Source of the DNA: Panax quinquefolius
Lineage: Eukaryota > Streptophyta > Magnoliopsida > Apiales > Araliaceae
Direction: 5' to 3'
Assembly (NCBI GenBank): GCA_020205615.1
Contig: JAINUW010000217.1
Span: forward strand, 277,571-341,570
Length of the DNA: 64,000 nt
Notes under the pieces: generated by a model
What the model was told of the DNA's origin: nothing
Seen by the model: only the letters and a program-made list of their open reading frames with translations
Databases searched by the model: none
Translations under genes and position numbers: made by a program
In this document: piece after piece, positions 14,144-28,565 of the stretch
How positions within the stretch are numbered: position 1 is the stretch's first letter
Layout of the letters: each line of letters opens with the position of its first letter

Positions 14144-14470
14144 AAGGTTGTAAAATGAGTAAACAATTCGGGCTCGATTTGTATCCGTTCTACAAAAAGT
14201 TCGATTCGATCTCGACTTGAAATATAAATGAGTCAAATATGAGCTAATTTTAAAGTTTGATAATTTACTTTGATCGAACTTTCTTAAATTGTAATTTTTT
14301 ATTAATACTAACATCATATTCGTTCGAAAAATTAAAATTGTTAGAGGCCGATTGAAATCGTCTTTCGACTTGACATAAAAGCGAACTCAAATCAAACTTT
14401 ATTTTATACTCGATAAATTTTATGAACCAAATTTAAACAACTCGACTCGACTTTATTCATTTACACCCTT
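14144..14470. mobile_element. hAT-like MITE
   Basis: The ends AAGGTTGTAAAATGAGT and, on the other strand, AAGGGTGTAAATGAAT form an imperfect terminal inverted repeat of the AGGGTGTAAA type common in hAT elements. Similar TACTATTT and TACTACTT words flank it, a possible imperfect 8-bp target duplication. It is about 327 bp and non-coding. Confidence 0.5.
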
Positions 14471-14808
14471 AATACTACTTGATCACTGATGAGACTCCTC
14501 ACAGCCTTCTTTTATTAGAAATAGGAGACATAATTATTAATTAATATTAACAACAATATTATCATTATCCTATATATCAACCGGTGCATAATAATGGTTT
14601 TCTTAGTACTTCTCGTAAATTTTAAACAAATTCATAAATTATATTGATTAATATGAAATGAATCCATATATTTAAAGGGAACGGTTTTTTTCACGAGTGG
14701 AAATTGATATTTTCACATGGTCTCACTCATATAAATTTGGGTCTTATTTACTATTCATGTGAGAGAAGTTTTGTGGAAATATTAATTCCTATTTAAAAAT
14801 GTCTGATA

Positions 14809-15056
14809 CTCCCTCCGTCTCAGGATAAAAGTTTTGGTACTTTTTGCACATATTTAAATTCTCATTTAATTGCATAGTTTTCTGCACATTACTAGTGATA
14901 CTTCATAAATATGTATAGAGAATAGAAATATAACAATTAATAATAAGGGTATTATAGGCAAATTATTGTAAAAAATAGATCATTTAAGGTAAGTAGATAT
15001 TTAACTTTGGACTATCTGAAATAGTAATAAAGACTTTTATCTTGAGACGGAAAGAA
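14809..15056. mobile_element. Stowaway-like MITE
   Basis: A 248-bp element bounded by TA (14807-14808 and 15057-15058). The left end is CTCCCTCCGTCTCAGGATAA and the right end is its imperfect inverse. Same class as the element at 13884-14135. Confidence 0.8.
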
Positions 15057-15514
15057 TATTACTTTTAAAAAGTCAACATTATTCTTATCTTTTGAAACGG
15101 ACGGATGTAGGATATCGATGCGCAATTAATAAAAAGTGAAAAGGGCACCTAATAATTAACGAATACGTGATAAATGTTTGATGCAATTAATTTCTATAAG
15201 ATTATATAGTTTAAATAAGTTGATAATGCAGCAATTAAATGCACTTAATGTGAATAGCCATTATCAAATTGAAACATGTACAGATAATTAGATAATTACA
15301 AATATGCAGCCATTTAATATTTTTCTTTTTCTTTTTTGAATTTTCAAGAATATCTTGATCAACCAAATTTCCAAATTCTCATACTCCTATTATTACATAA
15401 TTTGACTAATTTAAACGAGCATTAATTTTATTGGAGCAAAAAATATCATATATATATATATATATTTTTTTTTTAATTTACCAGGACCCTTCCTGGTTAA
15501 TTAATTCCTCAGGT

Positions 15515-15516
<2 letters not shown>

Positions 15517-15568
<52 letters not shown>
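15517..15568. repeat. AT microsatellite in the GH9 promoter
   Basis: An uninterrupted run of about 26 AT units, ending a few bases before the probable TATA box of the endoglucanase gene. Confidence 0.9.
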
Positions 15569-15571
<3 letters not shown>

Positions 15572-15572
15572 C

Positions 15573-15579
15573 TATAAAT
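15573..15579 (+). promoter_or_regulatory. Probable TATA box of the GH9 gene
   Basis: CCTATAAATC lies about 70 bp before the start codon at 15644, immediately downstream of the AT run. A GA-rich stretch (15630-15642) follows in the likely 5' UTR. The position suits a plant core promoter, but the AT run could also supply TATA-like sites. Confidence 0.5.
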
Positions 15580-15622
15580 CTTAACTATGAATAATGAAAG
15601 TATTTTTAGGTAGTTACGTTAA

Positions 15623-18095
<2,473 letters not shown>

Positions 18096-18530
18096 TCCAC
18101 CGTCAAATTCATTTGACATTCATTTTTAATATAATTACTGGAGTACTACATACTCTCTTCCCTTCTCTCTCAAATTTTCAATATTTTAAATGGAGTAGAT
18201 AATTAAGCAGATAAAATTTATTTATGTATTTACTTATTTATAATTAACAAAATGTTGAACTCTACTTTTATTTCAAGATGTCGTTAAAATACTTTCACTC
18301 ACGGAAAATTCTTTTACAAAATTTAAAAATAATTCTTTGTTTAATACTTATCTTAAATTCATTAAATATATTATTTAGTTGTACGTAATATTATAATAAT
18401 AAAATTATAAATTTAAAGATGATATTTTTTATACTATTACTCTTTAAAAAAGAAAAACATTTTTTCAAAAGTAAAAAAAACATAGGGATTAACATTTTCC
18501 GTCTCGACAAATCCAAGAGTTAAAAAATGG

Positions 18531-19632
18531 CTTAAATATAATTTACTATCCTAAAGTATATGTCATATTCTACTTCGGTGATCCACCTTTCAATTTAGTC
18601 AATTAGATTATTGAACTATTTATTTTTTTTCAATTCTATCCAATTGAGTTTCTTGCGTCGAAAATCACGATCGTGTGATTATGCAGGTGGGCATAACTCA
18701 GTTTGATGTGTAAAGAAAATAATTTTTTATTTTGTTATTAAACATTTTTGATATATTCAAGGATAAATCGTCACACAACAATCTCATCATTATTCTATAT
18801 CAAGAATTTTCTGACTATCTCTAGAATTACACAGCCGAGTATAGGACTGCGCATTCGGTTATAACCGAACCGAACAGCTTATTCGATTATAATCAAAAAC
18901 CAAAATTATCTCAATTTTGATATCCAAACTATTAATCGAATTAAAAAATAACTGAATTACCGAATTTACTATTCGATTATTCGGTAAAAAAATCGAAATA
19001 TTCTCTCTTATCATCATAATCTCCGTAGGCCTTTAGTTCAAAAAGCTCAACAACCTTTTGTTTCTTCCTCACCGTCTTCAAGCCCCAAAATCGAGCAAGC
19101 TGCCCAAATCCAAATTATGACAGAATAAAGCAATAATAGAACATGAAATCTTGTTCGGAATAACAAACACAGTCCCAAACCACCGAAAACAAGGACTCAT
19201 AACCCAAGTTCCGACGAGAACGAATTATGATTTGGAAATATATGAATAAGACTAACATCACAACTAGATCCGAACAAATCCATCTTCCAAACCTCAAACA
19301 CAATCAACCAACAAGATCCGTAACCCCAAACCCAGGTTTCGACGAGAACAAATCAAAATCTCGAAAGAGACAAAGAAGGCTTGCTCTATGATCGATTCTT
19401 ATGTTTTGATGTTGTTGATGTTTTTTTATTAGTTTGAATATATTAAATAGATTGTTGTGTAACGATTTTATCCTTGAATATATCAAAAATATTTAATAAT
19501 AAAATAAAAAATTATTTTTATACACAAACTCAATTAAATGAAATTAAAAAAATTAATAATTCAATTATCAATAAAATTAAAATATGGATTATGACTCATA
19601 TTTTAGGTATGAATAAATTACATTTAATGCTT
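18531..19632. mobile_element. Long-TIR non-autonomous MULE-like element
   Basis: The arms at about 18531-18790 and 19450-19632 are imperfect inverted repeats. For example, GATATATTCAAGGATAAA near 18755 is mirrored near 19480, and GGCTTAAATATAATTTAC at the left end by the right end at 19610-19632. Arms of 180-260 bp suit Mutator-like elements. The core (18840-19440) has no transposase that I recognise. AAAAAT-like flanks are too simple to prove a target duplication. It lies between the GH9 gene and the Jagunal-like gene. Confidence 0.6.
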
Positions 19633-19750
19633 AAAAATCAAGAATCTTTTTAGAATTTTATATTTATGGATTTACACTAAAAAGTAAAAACCATCAGAGT
19701 CCAAACCTCAGACATAGAGAAGAGAAGAGAAGAGAAAAAGAGAGGAGAGA

Positions 19751-22700
19751 ATGCAGAGGAAATCTGGAAGGCCTTCCGGAACGGACGGCTCCGATTTCTC
19801 CTACCGCATGGTCGTTGATTCCAGTATGCTTTCTTTGATCTTCTTTTTCTCTTTCACCTTCAATTAGACACAGTTATTATTATTTTTTTATTTGCAATTA
19901 GGGTTTTTGATAAGTTTGTAGTCAAATCACTATCGATTGGATTTGGTTGTTTAGGATACACGAAAGTAGCTAATGGGAAATCTCGTCTCTCTGTTCTAAT
20001 TATAGCGCAGGTACTCCACTCATGATTCATACATGATAATGCCCTCTTTCGAATTATAATTATGCAAGTGAATACAGTGGTTTATATTACCTATAATGTT
20101 AATACCTTAATACATTGGAATCGTAAAGGTTCTGATTTTTATATTCTTATTATGAAACCAAGTTTATGTGAATTGGATTTTAATTTTGATTTTGAATTTG
20201 GATTTGGAAGGTTGTTTTTAAAACGAAGTCTTTTCCCCCCTTTTGTTTGGAAGAGAATGAAATTAGAATCAAGAAAATTTTCTTATTGTGTTAGTCTAGA
20301 AAGGGAATGGAATACAAACAAATATGCAATCAGGTTTAAGTAACTGGAGTTCCAAAAATGATGTTGATAAGAATGTTATTGTGTTGCTATGTAATTTCCA
20401 ATGTTTAAAATTCGAAATCCCATGAAATCCCACCATTTTTTGCTTAAACTTTTAAGTTCGGTTTTAAACTTAAATTTAGTTAATCGCCTGGATTTTAGAT
20501 CAATATAGGTGCGGAGTATGACTTATTGAGATCTGGAACAGGTAAGACTTAGGGGGTGTTGAATGAATCTGAATCTGAATGAAAAAAATTGTTTGATAAT
20601 TAACATGTCTGAAACATCTGAATAATAGATTTTTACTATTTTATTCCTGTAAACTAATTACAATGGGTTTCACTATACAAAAGAACTCAATTGTACTTCA
20701 TACTTGCAATAAATTAAAAAGAAAAGAAAAAAGAATACAGTTTTATGTCGGCATATAGAGATGACACCCAATAAATAAAGCAAACCACTTGCTGAGAACA
20801 TTGAAGAAAAAAGATGGATAAAAATAAAATATTGGACATGAAAATAAATTCAATCTAGTCCATAAAACATAAACCATGATCTTTTCCACTTCTTTCATTC
20901 CTCTACTGTACCACACTTTCAACATCTATCAAAAACTCAAACTCTCATGCTCCTTTCTCCCCTGCTCCTTAAAGTTCATATCACAAACTCAATCAACAAA
21001 CCTAGAAAATAAAAATCCAAATCAATGGAGTCAAAGCAATTTAAATCAGCGGAGTCCAAGCAAGCAAATTCATCGCCGTTGTCAAACCCATTACCAGGTT
21101 CTGCTTCTATCGAAACTTCTTATTTGAATTTCAATTCATATGTACTACCAGTGGTGGTTATAGTAGTGATGATGGGGGTTTTATGAGTGGTGAGGAGGAT
21201 TTTGAAATGGCGTCGGAGAAGTCAGTTTTACCTGACCCAGATGATGAAAGTGCTGTAAATGGAGTAATTGGGGAGGATTCTGGTGACCATTTTGTGGGTT
21301 CTTCGGAGTTTCCGTTGGCAATTGATGATGAATTTTATCTGAATATCTTTATTGGGAGGGGGGCAAGCAAGTAAAATGTTATTCAGTCAAACTACTGACC
21401 GAATCAGCCAGATAAAACAGCCTTATTCGGTCAGATTGTTTCAGCCATATTCAGATTTATATTTATCCAAACAAACAGTCTTAATGGCTGACCGAATCAG
21501 ATATGAGGCCATTCATACCTGTTAAGGTCTTATCAAACATCCCCTTACTGCTTCTAGTGTTAATCTTGTGATATCTGAGTTCAGATATCCAAAAATATCT
21601 AAAAGAACAGAAGTGGAATTCTGAGTCATTGACTACATATTTAGACTGAAGAGTGATGCACTTGATTTCTTATTGCTTCTTATAGATAATATCTTTTCTG
21701 ATGTTAGCAATTACCTTGTTTATTTATATATTTTTCCATTCATAATTATGTTTTACATAATTTCCTCCAGGCTGTCATTCAATTGTTAGAAGCACTGAAC
21801 TTATTCTATTCTATATCAAAGGAGGAGAGTCTAGATGTAGTACTAGCTGTTTCATCCATCTCTATTTATTTTATTTCTCTACTAACTGGAGAGCTAGGTA
21901 ATTGCTGAAGCTTTTCTCCTCTTAAGTTCCCTTTGCATTTGTGGATTTGTTATAATTATTCTTTTTGTGTTGTTGTGTTAAAGGACGAAAGCGCAGCCGA
22001 GTAAACTTGTTGAAATTCTACATGGTTTCATCATCTATAGGAATGCTGCTCTCAATTGTTTGTGTCCTTAAGAGTAATCTATCACTAAAGGTAAGAACTT
22101 TCATTCATTCCCCAGTTTAGAATTTTAATTTCTACTCCTGGTATAGGTGACTCCTGTTCTTGACATCCTGTTGTCTCTAAATTTTTTTTTCCAAGTCTTT
22201 AACTGTGCATTGTGATTTTAGCTGGTAAATTGAGTCCTTGAACAGAGTCACTGGCATCATTAATATCTAGTGCTATAACAGTTAATTTCATATTACTTTT
22301 TCTTTAGATTCCAGAAGATTTACTATAGGAGTGTGAATGTAAAGGATATCCGTAAAGCCTCTCAAGTTACTTGAACTTCTGAGTTCTGCCATAGCTTGTA
22401 GAGATGAACCTAAAGTTGAAGTGCCATATAAATGGAACTAATGTTTGCATGAACCTATATGTGCTGAATTAACTAGCACTGATCCTTGCTTAATTAAAAT
22501 ATTTACTTGAAGAGGTTTGTTTCCCAGTCCGAGTAGCTCCAAAATTATTGCCCTTTTAGTACACTCATGAATCTCAAAAATCTAGAAAACCATTAGTATC
22601 TTTTAGCCTATACATTACAAAGTACTTTTCTATTCAAAGTACTTTTACTTCTCTTCATAAAATTCCCAAACATCTGATCCGAGAGCAAGTAAACTTTTTG

Positions 22701-25269
22701 TTCTCTTTTATTCTCTTCAATCTCCCAAACATATATATTAAGGGCCCTTGTGGTTTTATCCGTAGTCCCACTTAGCACATGAACTTTTTTTTCCAATACT
22801 ACCCCCGACGTTATAAATTTCATCTCATCTCTGCCCCTCCCGTTAACAGTCCCATCGGCTGTCACCTAGACAAACGGCGCTGACGAGGCTTGACAAATTT
22901 TAGCGACAAGACATGAAAAGAGAAATTTAGCTCCTAATTAAAACAAATTAAACAACTTAATTTTATTTGATGCCATTGAAATTGATTTTACCAAGCATAT
23001 GAAATCCATGAAGAACACAAATGTTTGAGTTAGTTGATCCACCCATGAATTTGTGGACTGCAATCAAATTGTGGGTGGAATCATACGAGTTCTTACTCAG
23101 ATCCATTTTCTCTCTCTAAATCTTTAATTCTCGCGCTAAATTTAGATCCATTTTCTCTCTCTAAACCCATTGTCGATTCAAGTATCAACAACACAATCTG
23201 CTAAACACATATCCATTTGCTCGCTAAAGTTTCTCCTCCAACGGATGGATTCAACAACACAATCTGCTAATTAATGAAGTACTAACTTCACCCACTTGTA
23301 TGGAGTACTAACACAATATGCTAATCTACAAACGCTCACTTTAACAAACGACCAATTGAGAGGGAGAGGGAAAGTGAGGAGTAATGAGAACTCTATTTGT
23401 TAAAAGTTACAATTACAATCTAAACTCAAATCCATTCTCTCTAAAGCTTTCCTCGTAATCGCTCAAAGTGAAGGACAAAAACGTGAAACACAAAAAAAAA
23501 AGAAGCAAACCCAAAAATCATTCCATCACCATATTTGATCTGTATCAAACCCAAAAAAATCTCCCTCCTCCGACTACTTCATCACCTTCATCACGCAAGC
23601 ACATCCCAATCACCATCATCTGCAAACCCAGACACAAATTGGATATCCGACCAATAAAAAACCCATCATGATGTAGGACAGATCTGGAATGAAGAATTAA
23701 CGAAAAATAAACTAGGATCTAAACTCCACGTTTAGACTCTAGGATCTCTCAAGTGTATCCACTCCACGTATCAACACCAAGATAGATAAAATACCTCTAA
23801 AGTAGGATACCTCTACGGTATGAATGAAATAATCAATTTCAATATCAATAATCTGTAGTCTAAAAAGACTTGTGGGGATTACATCATTATTTAAAGAGAC
23901 TTAAAACCCTAATATTACTTGGAGAATAATAAAAGTACTAAAAGACTAAGGTACCCTTACTAAACATTAAAAATTCCTAATTCCTAATTAATATCCCTAA
24001 ATCCCCCTAATAAATAAAATACATAAATCACATCAACGACTTTTATATTAAACATAATAAAAGCTCCAAATAATAAATATAAAAAGTCTCTTCTTTGTTA
24101 TTGACTTAGAGTTCCCATCACATCATTAACCTCCATACCATTCCCATGAATCACCAAATTAAAGAAAATGTCAGAACAAAAAGAAAAAAGAAGAAGCACG
24201 GATTTGGACAAATTTGACTGATAGGAGATTAAATTTCTTCAATTTCTTTTCTATACACGCCATCATCTCGATCCTTCATCTACCGCCGCTTTCGTTGCAC
24301 GCTTTCTTCACCACCACACCTACGTCTTTTTAGATCTGGGCAAGATCTAGAATTTCATTGAAGAACGAAAGATTATAATTAAGTAACAATTTGAATCATT
24401 ATTAGTGTTTTAATTGTTTGTGTCAATGAATTTTTGTACACGTCAGCAAATCTTGCTATATGTCAGCCACATCAGAGAGGCGGAGTTGCCACATGTTACT
24501 CGTTTAGTTAGGTGGCAGGTTTGTTAACGGGAGGGGCGGAGTTGAGCTGAAATTTATAACGTTAGGGGTATTTTTGGAGAAAAAAAAAGTTTATGTGCTA
24601 AGTGGGACTTCGGGTCACAAGGGCTTTTTTGCACCTTTGCCCAAACCATTAGTACACTGTTGAAAAACTAGAAAACCATTAGTATCTTTTAGCCTATACA
24701 TTACAAAGTACTTTTCTATTCAAAGTATTTGACTATTTTCTCTTCTCTTCATAAAATTCCCAAACATCTGATCCGAGAACAAGTAAACTTTATGTTCTTT
24801 TTTCTTCTCGCCAACCTCCCAAACATATATATAAATCCTGTTATGCTATTCTTCTCTGATTGGGAAAAGTGACCCTCTTGTCGTATGCCATCTTGTTCAT
24901 TGGTGCTATTTCTTATAAATAATTATATTACCATTAAACATATGATATTATGGATTGAGAAATGGACCAACTTACACCTTTTGTAATGGTTTTGATAGTT
25001 GTTGAATCTAAATATTCAATAGGTTATCCAGGATTTGAGTGGCTGGGAAACTAAGAAATCTGAACTATTCTGGGCTGCTGGTCTTCTAGTCGGTGAGCTC
25101 CAAGCTTCATGCCAACAATCAATTACTTGTGATACATATATCATATATTTTTGTATGTCTTTTTAATGCCTATGGCTTCAATCTATCAGGGTTGCTGGTC
25201 CAGATATTGTCGATCAGCACAACAACTTCTATTATTAGTAATATGTCTCCTCCTAAGAGGGCTACTTGA
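19751..25269 (+). CDS. Jagunal-like four-TM ER membrane protein
   Basis: Six exons with GT-AG introns (19751-19823, 19955-20010, 21771-21897, 21984-22090, 25023-25092, 25190-25269) join in frame to 170 aa. The N-terminus carries GTDGSDFSYR (residues 10-19), which matches the GTDGSDF hallmark of the Jagunal/JAGN1 family. Hydrophobic segments lie at about 36-57, 64-84, 94-112 and 135-158, so four membrane helices are expected, as in that family. Animal Jagunal proteins sit in the ER membrane and act in ER organisation and the secretory pathway; the plant role is inferred only. The ATG follows a GA-rich leader at 19710-19750. Introns 2 (1.76 kb) and 4 (2.93 kb) are enlarged by transposons but the splice sites are intact. 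The family call rests on motif and topology read by eye. Confidence 0.72.
20552..21544. mobile_element. PIF/Harbinger-like element carrying a host-gene fragment, in intron 2
   Basis: A 993-bp insertion bounded by TTA on both sides (20549-20551 and 21545-21547). The ends are GGGGGTGTT and AACATCCCC, a short inverted terminal repeat. Subterminal words such as GAATCTGAATCTGAATG on the left and CCGAATCAGATATGAGGCC on the right are shared with the fragment at 13015. A 3-bp TTA duplication with GGGG termini suggests the PIF/Harbinger superfamily. No transposase is present. It sits within intron 2 of the Jagunal-like gene. Confidence 0.6.
21025..21340 (+). pseudogene. Captured fragment resembling a TOC159 acidic domain
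   Basis: Inside the intronic transposon, a plus-strand reading begins MESKQFKSAESKQANSS and, after a frame change near 21140, continues with SSDDGGFMSGEEDFEMASE and an acidic DPDDES stretch. The GGF-SGEE-FE-ASE pattern followed by DPD is what I recall from the N-terminal acidic domain of TOC159-family chloroplast import receptors. Neither the GTPase nor the membrane domain is present, so it cannot work as a receptor. It is most likely a host-gene piece picked up by the transposon. The assignment is from memory of the family pattern and could be wrong. Confidence 0.4.
22556..22740. repeat. Left copy of the 185-bp direct duplication flanking a transposon
   Basis: Nearly the same as 24649-24833, from TTAGTACACT through AAAACCATTAGTATCTTTTA to the AAACATATATAT end. 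The two copies bracket the Mutator-like element exactly. Confidence 0.9.
22742..24642. mobile_element. Mutator-like element with ~100-bp TIRs in intron 4
   Basis: The left end (22742-22860) and the right end (24525-24642) are long inverted repeats. GTCCCACTTAGCACATGAAC, the ACGTTATAAATTTCA word and CGCCCCTCCCGTTAACA-like sequence all appear inverted on the right. The right end extends about 18 bp further than the left, which looks clipped. TIRs over 100 bp suit MULEs. The short open frame at 23468-23671 is low-complexity and basic and I do not consider it a transposase gene. Confidence 0.65.
23669..24120. mobile_element. Probable solo LTR nested in the MULE
   Basis: A 452-bp block beginning TGATGTAGGACAG and ending GTTCCCATCA, flanked on both sides by CATCA (23664-23668 and 24121-24125). 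TG...CA ends with short inverted TGATG/CATCA termini and a 5-bp target duplication are what a solo LTR leaves behind. No internal domains, PBS or PPT are present. Confidence 0.5.
24649..24833. repeat. Right copy of the 185-bp direct duplication
   Basis: Partner of 22556-22740, starting seven bases after the right end of the Mutator-like element. Confidence 0.9.
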
Positions 25270-26968
25270 TGGCTTGCTGTAACTTTAGCAACTTATAATT
25301 TCTCAACACCTACAGGAACAGCTTCTTCTTTATAACTTTGTTTAAGGTTCTCCTTTTTCCTATTCTGCCTTTTGGATCTCAATTTACAAAAATCAAATAA
25401 GATGTTGATCCCTCTTAAAGCTTCCTTGGGTAGCCTTTTGGAGACTCTTCTACTCTATGAATGACTCGTCAACTTTTATGTTCGGATAATTATGAGTAGT
25501 GCAGTCTCAGGTCTGCCATTCTTTTTGCATCAATTTGATTCTTGAGTCTGTGCGCACACGCACATATGTATATGCATGCTCCCTTCATCCCGAAAAGAAG
25601 ATATATTTTAGATGAAACAAATTTTAAAGACTACAAATGCTTATCTCCTTGTTCCAACTTTAGCCCTCCTTGAGTTTCACACTTGGCCAAGTTTGGCATT
25701 ACTTTTGGGTACTTCTTTTGGAGTAAAATTAGATATAGCTGTAGAAAAATGGTAAGTTGATGAGCCTTAAATTTCTGAGTTTGAAGTGGTCCAGTGATGA
25801 AAGTGAAGGGAGAGGATTCCAAATTTACAAAAAACTAAAGCTCCTTGGTATATAATTTGTGGGATGCTTCTTTTTAGGCCAAGTTTTTTGAGAATATATT
25901 GTTAGAAGTTATTTTAGTCATCTAATTCCAGAATTATAACAATAATAATGTGAGGGGACGACATCTAGGCCTAGTTGGTGTTGAGAACATTTGATATATA
26001 TATAATTTGTAGGATACTTTTTTGGGGTGGCACTTTGTTATTTTTGTTGGAGGTTAAATTGTAGTCCGATTCATAGCGATAAGTGTGAGGACCCGACACC
26101 TACACCTAGGCTTAGTTGGTGATAAGATTATGTCCCATAGCGGGGATAAATTGATAAGAGGAGGCCCCGATGATTCAAAGGAGGAGGTGCAGCCAACTTG
26201 CCCTGGTTTGAATGAATGAATGAAACCAAAGATGGGAACTCAACTTGTCTATAAGCCGTCCCCCCAACTTGTCTATTTGGTTGGGTCCAATTCTTTTGTG
26301 AATGAATGATACTACAACTTATGAAATGAATAAAGTTATGTCTACTGTGTTCACAAGGGATGGAAAGTAGTAGTATTAATTTGTATAATGAGTGGGTACA
26401 CTGTCGCTATCATTACATGTAGTTAGTTGCCTTTGTCAATGTGTTTTTTTAGATAAAGTAGCATATGGTTTTTCAAGTGTGAAAAATAAATTTCAGACCT
26501 GTGCTCAAGTTATCACTAGGTGCATGAGTTCCCACAGTATTTGGTTGCTAACTAAAGATTTAGAATGACCAGATTATGATGTGAAATGGGAAATTTAATT
26601 AGACACCTCCTTTTTCATTGTCCTTTTATATTTATTTATTTTCCAATTGATCCAGGGGCAGCATAGGCACCTGGCTATGCTGAGTTTTTTTTTTAAAGGT
26701 ATAGGGAGGGACAGATATGTAATTTAATAAACTTAAAGGGAATCGATTAATGGAAGAGTTATTCTTAGAATAGGCAAAAACAAATTTATTTTACTCTTAA
26801 TTTTAAAATTTAAATGAATCTGTTTTGTAACTTTCATTTGAGTTGTAAATCTGCTAATTTACTTTCTGTCTGCTGATGAAGAAGTAGGTAGAAGTAATCA
26901 GACACATATTGAAGAGAATATATTTAATTCTTCCAATGAGGTGAAGTAGTTTTAGATGAAATGTATTA
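25270..26968. other. 3' flank of the Jagunal-like gene and repeat-derived spacer
   Basis: The first few hundred bases are probably the 3' UTR and downstream flank. Blocks at about 25940-25990 and 26085-26220 share the words GGACC-GACA-CT-GGCCTAGTTGGTGAT and GGGGATAA-TGATAAGAGGCC with 44670-44800, so they are copies of one dispersed repeat. I see no gene. Confidence 0.5.
26085..26220. repeat. Dispersed repeat, copy 1
   Basis: Shares GGCTTAGTTGGTGATA, GGGGATAAATTGATAAGAGG and CAACTTGCC-like words in the same order with 44670-44800. The family is unknown; a retroposon-like origin is possible. Confidence 0.45.
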
Positions 26969-27232
26969 CTCCCACCGTCCCTATAAAAGATGGTTAAATG
27001 TATAATTTTTTTGTTTCAAAAAAGATGAGATAAAATATAAAAAGTGAATGATACATATGTTATTTAGTGAGATCTATTAATATAAAAAAAATAAAAGTAT
27101 TCATCACTTTATGTAATATTGTGAAGCCACTAAAGATAAATTTAGAATTTTTTTATTCTCTTTCCACTACTATTATTTTTCTTAACATGTGTGCAACTTG
27201 TATTTTGTTCATCTTTTTGGGGACATATGGAG
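26969..27232. mobile_element. Stowaway-like MITE
   Basis: Left end CTCCCACCGTCCCTATAAAA, right end the imperfect inverse of it, with flanking TA at 26967-26968 and 27233-27234. About 264 bp and non-coding. The open frame at 27067-27390 runs across it and is fortuitous. Confidence 0.75.
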
Positions 27233-27713
27233 TAATTTATAACTTTGATATATCTAGTTTAGATATTTTTTTGGACTTTTTTCACTTCAATCATCGTTTT
27301 GAAGATTGTTTGTGTTATTCATTAATTATTTTTGTGATTGACCTATTTTTAAAAAAAATCTTTTTATTAATTTGTTTGAAAAGGATCTAGAAAAGAAAAA
27401 GATTGTGGTAGTGTAGAGGTTCCTTTAAATTGAGTAATTTTCCTGCAATTAACTTGGTTAGTTGGCTACCCCGTGATAAATTGCGTGGATTGAAAGTTGT
27501 CGTCTACAAGTAACCAATTGAAATTAAGAACTAACCATAAATCGGTTAACAAATTCTTGTTGAAGATTCATGGCAATAGCTAGAGTGATTTGAAATTAAT
27601 GTCATGCACGTTGATAAATTAGGTTAATTAAACTATTTTATGCATGTTTGTTATGATTGGTTTTTAAACCCATTGAATTCTCACTTTTATAGTGTACATG
27701 CATATTACCTCCA
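27233..27713. other. AT-rich spacer next to the CACTA element
   Basis: No gene or repeat is recognised. The last three bases, CCA (27711-27713), are the left target-site duplication of the CACTA element. Confidence 0.5.
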
Positions 27714-28160
27714 CACTACAATAAAAAGGCTTATTTTCGACCGAATATTCGGTGGAAAATAATGTTATTCCGTCGAGGGTGATATTAATTAAAATGAATA
27801 TATTGGTCGACAATTGATGCCGTATATAAGCACGTCAAAAATAAGCCCGTCGATTCTTCAGTCGGGAATACTTAACGTCGACGGATCTATTATCGATCGA
27901 CTATTCAGTCGGAGTTAATATATCCCCGACTGAAATATATCTGTCGAGGATATTTGGTCGATGATAATCATAACACTTGTGACGACAAAATGGAAAATCC
28001 TTCATCGGGGACGCATTTGAATTCGTCGATGTTATAATTAATCCGTCGATGATATTCGATCGAGGATATTGATTCGAACTATGCATGCAACGCGTGGCAA
28101 TATCTTAGAAAATGGGAAGAAACTTAACCTCGGCGGTTATCCGTCGAGAATACCAATATT
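27714..28160. repeat. CACTA left terminal and subterminal repeats
   Basis: The terminal CACTACAA is followed by at least ten CGTCGA, TCGACG or close variants in both orientations, mirrored at the other end (42820-43116). Confidence 0.75.
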
Positions 28161-28565
28161 AAAATCGAGGTTCTTTGTGTTTTTTTTAAATATTTTTTTG
28201 TTTTGCAATATCCGAGGATTTAACCCACATCTTGTACACATACACGCACTGCTTTTCCCAACATACACAAGCTAAATTAAGCTAAATGTCAAAAAACATC
28301 CCATTACTACTAAAGCATAACCGCAACAAACCAAAGTAATGAAATGTAAAATCGCATTAATCAATGTAAATTAAACTAATGTAAATTACAAAAGATACCA
28401 TTGATCTAAACTAACTATAACAAACATCCCATTAAGCTAAGTGTCAAACCGCAACAAAACCAGAGTAATTAATGATAAGGTACTTTAAACTACAATATGT
28501 ACGTCAAAAGTTATGTAAAATTAATACAAAAGAATTTAAACTACAAAAGAATGTAAACTAAGTCA

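Noticed and set aside
20062..20343. 93-aa ORF in intron 2 of the Jagunal-like gene
   Set aside because: Lies wholly within the intron; AT-rich with no domain, and exons 2 and 3 join in frame across it.
23468..23671. 67-aa basic ORF in the intronic MULE
   Set aside because: Low-complexity Lys/Ser/Pro sequence next to a nested LTR; no transposase motif.
27067..27390. 107-aa hydrophobic ORF
   Set aside because: Covers most of a Stowaway MITE and its flank.
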